From NCBI RefSeq assembly GCF_018137965.1, contig NZ_CP073100.1, positions 2,491,754 through 2,555,753 on the forward strand: a DNA stretch of 64,000 bases. The letters are read 5' to 3'. Numbering within the stretch: the first letter of the stretch is position 1; each line of letters opens with the position of its first letter. The DNA comes from Luteolibacter ambystomatis (GTDB lineage: Bacteria; Verrucomicrobiota; Verrucomicrobiia; Verrucomicrobiales; Akkermansiaceae). Of this stretch, positions 42,933 through 50,343 are shown one piece after another. The notes beneath the pieces were generated by a model. The model had not been told where the DNA came from and did no database searches. It worked only from the letters and a program-made list of their open reading frames with translations. Both the position numbers and the translations under genes were made by a program.

Positions 42933-44735
42933 TCAGTTGATCGTGAAGCTGTCCTGATCGGAGTGGATCATGTTGCCGTGGATGTCATACACCACCGCCA
43001 CCACCGTGTAGCTGCCGGCGGAGAGGGAGGTGAGATTGACATTCCAGTCCGCGGGAACGGCCGGGGTGCGGGTGGTATGGAGCGCGCCGTTCACCCACAG
43101 CTCGAACTTGGTGGCCGCGCCGTCCTGGTAGGAAATGTTGCGCGTGAGCGCCACGGTGGCCGCTCCCGGCGCGGTGCCGGTCGTGACCGTGGAGGTCGCG
43201 TCCACGGTGGAGAGCTCCGGCGCGGGATTCCACACGGAGGGCGTGTCCGGCAGTGCCTGGGCGCTGCCGCTGGAGGGGGTGCCGAGCTGCGAATGCGTGT
43301 TCGAGCCCCACGAGTAAACCGTGCCGTCATCGGCGATCGCGAGGCTGAAGCCGTCGCCGTCCTCACCGCCGGCGGCGATGGCCACGATGCCCGAGAGATT
43401 GGTGGAATTGTCCGGGGTCCGCACCATGCCGGCATAGCCGCGGCTGGTGGTGGTGTTGTCGCCCAACTGGCCCTTGGCATTGTTCCCCCAGGCCCAGACG
43501 CGGCCGAACTTGTCGAGCGCCAGCGTGTGCGAGGCTCCTGCGGAAACAGCCTTGATGCCCTGCAGCGGCACGCCCACGGCGATCTCCGCCTGCACCGGAT
43601 AGACGACATTTCCGCTGCTGGTCACGTTGTTGCCCAGGCGGCCGGAGCCGCGCTCGCCGAAGCTCCAGACACTGCCCTGGAGATTGGCATCGCCGGTCTT
43701 CCAGCGGACCACGGCGGTGTGGATCTGGCCACCGGAGATGGCGGTGACATCGGTGAGCTGCGTGGTGGAGTCCAGCATCACCGGAAAGGCCCGCAAGCGG
43801 TTGTTGGTGTGGCCCAGTCCGAGCTGACCGGAACTGTTGTTCCCCCATGTCCAGACCTTGCCGGTGCCGCCCGGGACTTCGTCCGCATGAGCCTCACGTG
43901 CGACTCCGAAGGCACCGCCGAACTCGATCTCCACGATTCCCGAGAGGCTCGGAGCGCCGCCCACATCGCCGCGGGTGACAAGGCCCGCGTACTTGCGGTT
44001 GCCGAGGTTGTTGCCATTGCCCAGGCGACCGGTGATTTCGCTTCCCCAGGTGTAAACGTTCCCGCCGAAGGATAGCGCGCCGGAGAAATTGTTGCCCGCG
44101 GCCACCGCCTCGCAACCGCCGACGCTGAAGGAACCGTCCGAGACGTTCACGAATCCGGATCGCGTGGTGAGCGTGTCATCACCCACCTGTCCGTTGCTGT
44201 TGCTGCCCACGCCAAAGGGGCTATCCCCGCCGATGATGAGGGACTGGTCCTGCCCGGCGGCGATGCTGCCGGCATCCCGCACCGGAGTGGTGGAGGCGTA
44301 GGACATCATGGCCACGGCGGTGCCGGAGCCGGTGGTGAGATTCGCCAGGCGGCCGTTGTTTTGCGCGCCCCAGGCATAGGCATTGCCGACCGCATCCATC
44401 ATCACCGTGTGAAGGCTTCCCGCGACGATATCGCCGGTGAAGGTATAGGTGCGGGTGGTGGTGGGGCTGGAGTCCGCGCCCACCCAGGCCTTCGCCTTGA
44501 ACGTGACATTGTCTCCGATGCTGACAATGCCGGGGAAGGGCGCGATGGGATCATTCACCGTGGGTTCCTGACCGTTCAGGGTATAGCGGATGGTGGCTCC
44601 GGGTGTGGTGCAGGTGACGAAGAATCCACCCCCGCGCTTGTACGAGCCGCTGGCCACCGGGATGATGGGGGCATCCACGACGACGGCGGAGACGGACGAG
44701 CATCCCAGGGCGAGAATGGGAAGGGATTTCAACAT
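42933..44735 (-). CDS. exported RCC1-repeat protein with chitobiase-like N-terminal domain
   Basis: A 600-residue protein with a signal peptide (MLKSLPILALGCSSVSA). An N-terminal chitobiase/beta-hexosaminidase C-like domain follows (TCTTPGATIRYTLNGQEPTV). Then at least six RCC1 blades, each with a W-G-x-N-x-x-G-Q-L-G motif (YAWGAQNNGRLAN, VWTWGNNSSGQLGLGHTN, VWAWGNNAKGQLGDNTTTS, VYSWGSNTHSQLGTPSS), predict a seven-bladed propeller. The C-terminus is Ig-like (YTVVAVVYDIHGN). Upstream ATGs at 44756 and 44765 are alternatives. Outside-the-cell binding is likely; no catalytic site is seen. Confidence 0.82.
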   Translation of the reverse strand: MLKSLPILALGCSSVSAVVVDAPIIPVASGSYKRGGGFFVTCTTPGATIRYTLNGQEPTVNDPIAPFPGIVSIGDNVTFKAKAWVGADSSPTTTRTYTFTGDIVAGSLHTVMMDAVGNAYAWGAQNNGRLANLTTGSGTAVAMMSYASTTPVRDAGSIAAGQDQSLIIGGDSPFGVGSNSNGQVGDDTLTTRSGFVNVSDGSFSVGGCEAVAAGNNFSGALSFGGNVYTWGSEITGRLGNGNNLGNRKYAGLVTRGDVGGAPSLSGIVEIEFGGAFGVAREAHADEVPGGTGKVWTWGNNSSGQLGLGHTNNRLRAFPVMLDSTTQLTDVTAISGGQIHTAVVRWKTGDANLQGSVWSFGERGSGRLGNNVTSSGNVVYPVQAEIAVGVPLQGIKAVSAGASHTLALDKFGRVWAWGNNAKGQLGDNTTTSRGYAGMVRTPDNSTNLSGIVAIAAGGEDGDGFSLAIADDGTVYSWGSNTHSQLGTPSSGSAQALPDTPSVWNPAPELSTVDATSTVTTGTAPGAATVALTRNISYQDGAATKFELWVNGALHTTRTPAVPADWNVNLTSLSAGSYTVVAVVYDIHGNMIHSDQDSFTIN

Positions 44736-45039
44736 GCTATGTCTGTTGTTAGGCATATCATGCATGTTCAAGAATCCGGCCCGCGCCCTGTAAATCAAAA
44801 AGTGATGACATGTTGATAAATGACAAAACCGCGCAAAAAGCAAACCACCCGGATTCATCATAACACACTAACATCAAGCAGCCCGGAACGACGGCGGCAC
44901 GCGTGACAAAAATGACATGTCATCCGGCAAGGCGCCCTTCCGGCCGCGGGATGCCGGTTTTCACCCCGCGCTTTCCCCTTTCCTGCCATGCAGCCTGCCT
45001 CCTTGACACCCCGCCGGAAGATTTCTTGGGTGGTGGCGT

Positions 45040-45945
45040 ATGAACCGTATGATCCGCCGTTTGTTCGTGGCCGTGCTGGCCATTGCAGGAAGTCCGTTTG
45101 CCAATGCCGAGGCCGCGCGTGCGGAGCACGTGTTCATCATCAGCTTCGACCAGGCATCGCCCGCGGGCATCGAGAAGGCGGAGATGCCGCTGTTCAAGAA
45201 GATGGCCGCGGAAGGCGCGCACACCTGGGAGGCCTACACGATCGTGCCGAGCCTCACCCTCCCCTCCCACACTTCCATGCTCACCGGCGTGGGCATCCAG
45301 AAGCACCAGGTCGACTGGAACAACTACCAGCCGGAAAAAGGCGTGGTGAAGGTGCCCACCATTTTCGCACTGGCGAAGCAGAAGGGCCTGGGCACGGCCA
45401 TGTTCGTGGCGAAGGAGAAATTCCAGCACCTCAACCAGCCGGGCACCGTGGATACCTTCGTCTATCCGAAGGACGATGAGACCTGCGGCAGCGTGGCGCG
45501 CCGTTTCGCCGAGGAGGTCGTGAAGTCGAAGCCCGCGCTGTGCTTCATCCACTTCGGTGATCCGGATGTGAAGGGCCATGAGTTCGGCATCTATTCGCCG
45601 GAAAAGATGCAGGCCTACACGGACACGGACAAGGCGCTGAAGGTGATCCGGGATGCGGTGGACAAGGCCGGCCTCACCGCCAGCAGCGTCTTCATCCTCA
45701 CCGCCGACCACGGCTGCCATGACATCAAGGACAAGAACGGCATCACCCGCGGCACGCACGGCGATTCCTCGCCGGACGACGTGACCATCCCGTGGGTGGC
45801 CTGGGGCAAGGGCGTGAAGCCGGGCGCGACGATCACCGCGCCGGTGGTGCAGTATGACACCGCCGCCACCGCGCTGTGGCTGCTGGGCGTGCCGGTGCCG
45901 GAAGGCTTCTGGGGCCGCCCGGTGACGAGCGCGTTCGGGAATTGA
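45040..45945 (+). CDS. exported alkaline-phosphatase-superfamily phosphodiesterase
   Basis: A 301-residue protein with a signal peptide (MNRMIRRLFVAVLAIAGSPFANA). The core has FIISFDQASPAG (metal-binding Asp), PSLTLPSHTSMLTGVG (nucleophile Thr), FIHFGDPDVKGHEFG and FILTADHGCHD (Asp/His metal ligands), the layout of ENPP/nucleotide-pyrophosphatase-type enzymes. At about 300 residues it is short for the family, and the cap is reduced. It lies on the opposite strand from the RCC1 gene (divergent), with 300 bases between starts. Confidence 0.85.
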   Translation: MNRMIRRLFVAVLAIAGSPFANAEAARAEHVFIISFDQASPAGIEKAEMPLFKKMAAEGAHTWEAYTIVPSLTLPSHTSMLTGVGIQKHQVDWNNYQPEKGVVKVPTIFALAKQKGLGTAMFVAKEKFQHLNQPGTVDTFVYPKDDETCGSVARRFAEEVVKSKPALCFIHFGDPDVKGHEFGIYSPEKMQAYTDTDKALKVIRDAVDKAGLTASSVFILTADHGCHDIKDKNGITRGTHGDSSPDDVTIPWVAWGKGVKPGATITAPVVQYDTAATALWLLGVPVPEGFWGRPVTSAFGN

Positions 45946-45954
45946 GAGAGCTTC

Positions 45955-47886
45955 CTATTCTCCGCTGGGATTCCCGATCTTCACGCGGAAAAAGCGTGCG
46001 GCTCCCTCCGCTGTCGTGTCCGGGAGCAACGCCTTGACGATTTCGTGGTTCGCATCGGCGGCCACGACGGCCAGCTTCGCTTCGGACGGGCCCGGTGCCG
46101 CGGATTCCGGCACGGGATGCCACGCTTGCAGATCCATGCCGGCCTCCAGCGTGTAGGAGAGTCCGAGCGCGGCGCGATCCTTCCGCCGCGTGAAGTACAT
46201 CACCCGCCGTCCGCCATCCGCTGCGGATGCCGGGAACACGGAGGGCATCCCCGGCCGCTGGATCGTCCCGGCGGCCGCATCGAACGCCGCAGGAAGGATG
46301 GCTGCGCCCACCGGCGGCAGCCCGCAGGCGAAGTCCGCCAGGTTCGCGGTGCCGCTTCCATTCGCATCGGATCCATCCGCGGCCGTCCCGGCATTCACCA
46401 TCGTGCCGAAGTACTGGAGACGCCATAGTTGCAGCGCGCTCGGGATGAACTCCAGCGCCCCGGCATCCGGCGGAGGCGTGCGCGCCGCGCCATCGTGATC
46501 CACTGACGGGGCGTATGCCGGCAGCGCCAGGCCGATCGCGGGGGAATCCGGCCGCAGCCGGTAAACGCGCGCGGACGCGTCCACGAACCGGGGATCACCG
46601 GACACCGTCGCCACCGCCACGGCGGAGATCTCCGGCGTCACCGTGCCCTGCACCACGTTGTTCTCCACCACCAGTCCGGTGGTGCTGCCCGCGGACAAGG
46701 CCCGGCCGCCGAAGTCGTTCACCGCCACGGTGATGTTGTTCCGCACCGTCACGTCCGCGCCATCCTGCACGCTGATGCCCGTGTTCGGCCCGCTGCCGGA
46801 GCGCTGGTTGTTGAAGCACGTGTTGTTCACGATGTCCACGCGCTGCGCTCCGTTCAGATGGATGCCGCTGAAGCCATTGCCATCGCACACGTTGTTCGCG
46901 ATCAGGATGCGGCCGATGTTCCAGCCGCTGATCGCCGCGGTGGTCTTCTGCACCGTCAGCCCCTTGCCTTCGTCGATCTGCGGATTGATGAAGGTCTTCA
47001 GCTCGCTCCACGAATAGATCTCGTTGTAGTTGTCGTACACGGTGTTCGCGGACAACTCGATGCGGGTGCCGGTGAAGCCGTCGTTCAGCAGGTTCGTGCC
47101 GCCCTGCACCACGAAGCCGTGCGTGCCCACCGCGGACCGCCGCGAGCAATCGTGCACCGTGTTGCGCAGCGCCTTCGTGTGGTCGATCCCTTGCAGCCGC
47201 ACGCCCGCGCCGGGCAGGTGGTGGACCGTGCAATCCGTGATCTCCACATGGTGGCTGTTCTGCACCAGCAGCCCGGTGGTGGAGAAATAGGAAGGCCGCT
47301 GGGCGAAATCCAGCACCGGCAGGTTCGTCAGCGCCGCGATCTGCTCGTCCGTCAGCGAGGGGTCCACCCGGTATCGCACCACACCGTCCGCGTCCTTGTA
47401 GGCGAATTGGTACTGCTTCGCTAGTACCACCGGGATACGGTCCACCTCGCCCTCGATCGTGAGGCCGGACACGCGCACGTAGCTGCTGTTCCGCAGTTGG
47501 AAGATCGCATCGCCATCGCCCTGCATCAGCACCGTCCCCGGAGTCTGCGCGCGGATGGTGATCCACGCCGCCGCCGTGCCGTTCAGGTTGTTCACCCGCA
47601 CCGTTTCCTCCAGCTTCCAGATGTCCAGCGGGGTCTGGCCGTAGGTCGGATTCCGGTAGGTGCCCGGCAGCAGCACGATTTCATCCCCGGGAGCCACCCG
47701 CCCCGCCGCGTACGCCACCGTGGCGAAGGGATTGGCCGGGCTCGTTCCCGCGGACGGGCTGTTCGTTCCACCACCGGTGGGTGCCACGTAGAAAGTCGCG
47801 GCATTGGCCACCGGAACCAGCCAGCAGGCCCACCAGAAACCCCGCAGCGGGAACCGCCCTGACAATCGTCTTATTTTCGACCACAT
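45955..47886 (-). CDS. exported right-handed beta-helix protein
   Basis: A 643-residue protein. The signal region is MWSKIRRLSGRFPLRGFWW to NAATFYVAPTGGG. Beta-helix turns follow over about 60-440, with NSSYVRVSGLTIEG, NSHHVEITDCTVHHLPGAG, IGRILIANNVCDGNGFSGIHL and NNTCFNNQRSGSGPN. This is the pectate-lyase/NosD-like fold of polysaccharide-active proteins. The C-terminal tail (SGTANLADFACG, then YTLEAGMDLQAWHPVPE) is the verrucomicrobial exoprotein tail also seen in the fucosidase. Catalytic residues are not evident. The stop lies 10 bases from the convergent phosphodiesterase stop. Confidence 0.78.
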   Translation of the reverse strand: MWSKIRRLSGRFPLRGFWWACWLVPVANAATFYVAPTGGGTNSPSAGTSPANPFATVAYAAGRVAPGDEIVLLPGTYRNPTYGQTPLDIWKLEETVRVNNLNGTAAAWITIRAQTPGTVLMQGDGDAIFQLRNSSYVRVSGLTIEGEVDRIPVVLAKQYQFAYKDADGVVRYRVDPSLTDEQIAALTNLPVLDFAQRPSYFSTTGLLVQNSHHVEITDCTVHHLPGAGVRLQGIDHTKALRNTVHDCSRRSAVGTHGFVVQGGTNLLNDGFTGTRIELSANTVYDNYNEIYSWSELKTFINPQIDEGKGLTVQKTTAAISGWNIGRILIANNVCDGNGFSGIHLNGAQRVDIVNNTCFNNQRSGSGPNTGISVQDGADVTVRNNITVAVNDFGGRALSAGSTTGLVVENNVVQGTVTPEISAVAVATVSGDPRFVDASARVYRLRPDSPAIGLALPAYAPSVDHDGAARTPPPDAGALEFIPSALQLWRLQYFGTMVNAGTAADGSDANGSGTANLADFACGLPPVGAAILPAAFDAAAGTIQRPGMPSVFPASAADGGRRVMYFTRRKDRAALGLSYTLEAGMDLQAWHPVPESAAPGPSEAKLAVVAADANHEIVKALLPDTTAEGAARFFRVKIGNPSGE

Positions 47887-47997
47887 CGGAAACACCCTAC
47901 AAGAACGCTCACAAAGTCACACGCCTTTGAAACAAATGGAATGATCAAAAGTTCCCGGGAAATCGGAATGACCAGGCGGACAGCTCCGTGCAATCAC

Positions 47998-48027
47998 GGT
48001 GGACCGGAGTCTGCACTCCGGACCACC
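47998..48027. terminator. hairpin downstream of the FecR/LamG gene
   Basis: GGTGGACCGGAGT pairs with ACTCCGGACCACC (12 of 13) around CTGC. It sits 78 bases beyond the end of the minus-strand FecR-like gene. There is no T-run, so it may be rho-independent only weakly, or a repeat fragment. Confidence 0.5.
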
Positions 48028-48104
48028 GCATTCTCTATTGCATTGTGTTGCGTTACCCAGGAAAAGCATTGGAGGGTTGGAAAGCGCGCCCGCATGCCCC
48101 CCTC

Positions 48105-49664
48105 TCACTTCTCCCGCGCCAGCGAGGCAATCTCATCGGACGAGAGGACGCGGGTGAAGAGGCAGAAGTCATCCATCTTGCCCATGAAGTTGCGGATGAT
48201 CTCCGCCTCGATCCCTTCCAGATTGGCGGGCCTCCAGTTGCCGATCTCCGCGGTGACGAAATGAAAGGTGGGGATGCCGTTGAAACGGCTGGAGCTGATG
48301 ATCCTGCCATCCAGATAGTGGCTCACCTCACCGGTCACCGCATTGCAGGTGGTGGCGAGATGATGCCACTCGCCGTAGTTCACAGGACCGATGATCGGCG
48401 GGGTTTTCGCGTCCTGATAGTAGGAGTCCACACGGCTGCACAGCCCGAGGTAGCCGGCGTTTCCCATCTGCCAGTGGACGCCCCCGGGCAGGAAATCATC
48501 GGACATGAAGAGCGAGTTGTAGCGACGGTCCAAGCCGGTCACCAGCACCCACGCGGCAAAGGTCAGCTCGGTGGATTCGATGTCCGCGCGCAGGCGGATG
48601 CGGTCGGTGTGATGGGAGAACTCCATCACCTGGCCGGATCGGCGGCGGTCCGGTGCCGAGGTGGCGCCGATGACGATGCCATCGCGCTGGCGGGAGCCGC
48701 GGCGGGCGCGGTTGACCACGCGGCTGGCGTCCGCCGGATCGGGCTCGAAGTCGTAGCAGATCACCAGCGCCGGATCATCGAGCAAGGACGGCAGAACACC
48801 GCCACTGTTGGAACGGGCGAAAGTATCCTTCCTCAGCCGCGCGCCAACCTCCCGCAGCGGTCCCGCGTCCGGCACCTCCTCCGCCAGCCCCCCCTCTCGG
48901 AAAAGGGTGGCGCGACCGATGCCCAGCAGCGGACCGCCGGTGCCCTCGATCATTCTGCCGGATTCCAGGAGCACCTCGCAGGAGGAGCGGGAGACGCGCA
49001 TGACGCACTCGCCTTCCTCCAGTGAAAACGACATGCCACCCGCGGTGATGCGGAGGATTCCGGGCATGGCGGGATGACGGATGAGGAAGATCCCCTCGGA
49101 CAGCGCGATCTGGCGCGAGTCCGGCAGGCTGAAGCCGGCAGGTGCCATGCAGCTCACCTGGGTGCCTTCCACCGTCTCCAGCGCCGCGGTTCCCGTGGGC
49201 AGGCGGTAGCCGCCGCGCTCCAGTGTCTCACCCACGGCGCGGCCATCCATGGAGACCAGTGCGCCGCCACGGAAGGTGGCGATGGCATGGCTGGTGCCGA
49301 GCACGGAATCCGGGGAAATATCGGCGGTGACAATGGAGGGCCGCTCCTTCCATACGCCCGGCCCGCGCAATCCCGCCCACAGGCCGAGCGCAAGGAGGGC
49401 TGCGGCGGCGAGGCAGAATACGGCCCTTCTGCGGAGGTGGCGGCGGGCGGAGGCCTTGCGGATTTCCGCGATCAGGGCGTGGCGGGACTCGGTGGTCCGG
49501 GCCGCACCCCATTCCTGCAAGGAGCCTTCCATGTTTCCGAAGACGAGGAATTCCTCGCGGACCGCGGGATTCTCCAGCAGCAGCGTCTCCAGCACGCGGA
49601 GCTCGTCGGAGGCGAGGCCACCGTCGAAATAGCGTTCGATGAGATCCGTGTGGGAGGGCTTCAT
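48105..49664 (-). CDS. FecR-like anti-sigma factor with C-terminal LamG-type domain
   Basis: A 519-residue protein. The N-terminal cytosolic arm (MKPSHTDLIERYFDGGLASDELRVLETLL) is of anti-sigma type. The TM helix is AVFCLAAAALLALGLWAGL (about 81-99). A FecR-like beta domain lies at about 125-250 (GTQVSCMAPAGFSLPDSRQIALSEG, SFSLEEGECVMRVS). The C-terminal LamG/concanavalin fold is at about 310-515 (ATFAAWVLVTGL-type, GEWHHLATTCNAVTGEVSHYLDGR). The start overlaps the sigma gene stop by four bases. It probably holds the sigma factor at the membrane and senses a polysaccharide outside. Confidence 0.85.
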   Translation of the reverse strand: MKPSHTDLIERYFDGGLASDELRVLETLLLENPAVREEFLVFGNMEGSLQEWGAARTTESRHALIAEIRKASARRHLRRRAVFCLAAAALLALGLWAGLRGPGVWKERPSIVTADISPDSVLGTSHAIATFRGGALVSMDGRAVGETLERGGYRLPTGTAALETVEGTQVSCMAPAGFSLPDSRQIALSEGIFLIRHPAMPGILRITAGGMSFSLEEGECVMRVSRSSCEVLLESGRMIEGTGGPLLGIGRATLFREGGLAEEVPDAGPLREVGARLRKDTFARSNSGGVLPSLLDDPALVICYDFEPDPADASRVVNRARRGSRQRDGIVIGATSAPDRRRSGQVMEFSHHTDRIRLRADIESTELTFAAWVLVTGLDRRYNSLFMSDDFLPGGVHWQMGNAGYLGLCSRVDSYYQDAKTPPIIGPVNYGEWHHLATTCNAVTGEVSHYLDGRIISSSRFNGIPTFHFVTAEIGNWRPANLEGIEAEIIRNFMGKMDDFCLFTRVLSSDEIASLAREK

Positions 49665-50206
49665 GGAGGGTTCGGAATCTGGCGGAGCTTCCGTTCGATG
49701 CAGTTGCGGAGCAAGGAGCGGAAGCGCGAGAGCATGACCTTCACGGAGGCGGGGCGGAAGGAAAGCACGTCCGCAATCTCCGCCAGCGATTTGCGGTGGG
49801 TGTAGCGCAGCGAGATCATCTGGCGGGCGTTGCCCGGCAGCTTCGCGATGCAGTCGCGGAGATGGGCGGCGCGCTCGTCGAAGTGTCCGTCCGGCGGTTC
49901 CCGGTCCTCCGTGATCGCTTCCAGCACCTCCGGCGCCAGATACCCCTCATGCCGCCGCTCGCGCAGGGACTGGAGTGCCTTGTGCCGGCCGATGGTGAAG
50001 ACCCACGCGCGGAAGTTGGTGCCCTCCTCGAAGGTGTCCGCCTTGCGGGTGACGGTCAGGAAGGTTTCCTGGATCACATCATCGAGGCGGTGGCGGTCCG
50101 GCACCAGCGTCCACAGGAAGCCGCGGAGATTGGAAATCTCCATGACGAACATCTGCTGGATGCGGAGGGCCTTCGCGGGATCAGGGGGTGATGGGTGCGG
50201 GTTCAA
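49661..50206 (-). CDS. ECF sigma factor (Rhodopirellula/Verrucomicrobium-type)
   Basis: A 181-residue protein: region 2 FLWTLVPDRHRLDDVIQETFLTVTRKADTFEEGTNF and ARAWVFTIGRHKALQSLRERR-type sequence; region 4 CIAKLPGNARQMISLRYTHRKSLAEIADVLSFRPASVKVMLSRFR. The long FEEGTNFRAWVFTI motif marks the planctomycete/verrucomicrobial ECF subgroup. It is paired with the FecR-like gene by an ATGA overlap and divergent from the fucosidase gene, which may be a target. Confidence 0.9.
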   Translation of the reverse strand: MNPHPSPPDPAKALRIQQMFVMEISNLRGFLWTLVPDRHRLDDVIQETFLTVTRKADTFEEGTNFRAWVFTIGRHKALQSLRERRHEGYLAPEVLEAITEDREPPDGHFDERAAHLRDCIAKLPGNARQMISLRYTHRKSLAEIADVLSFRPASVKVMLSRFRSLLRNCIERKLRQIPNPP

Positions 50207-50343
50207 CAGCTTGTCAGTTCTTGGATCGCACAGGATGGGCGATCGTTAACAAAAAAAACCACAAAAACCCAAAAAAACCATTAACCTCGGGCGAAGCCGG
50301 AGTGATGAGCGGTTGTACTTCTCCACTCGTTCAACTCCCCGCC

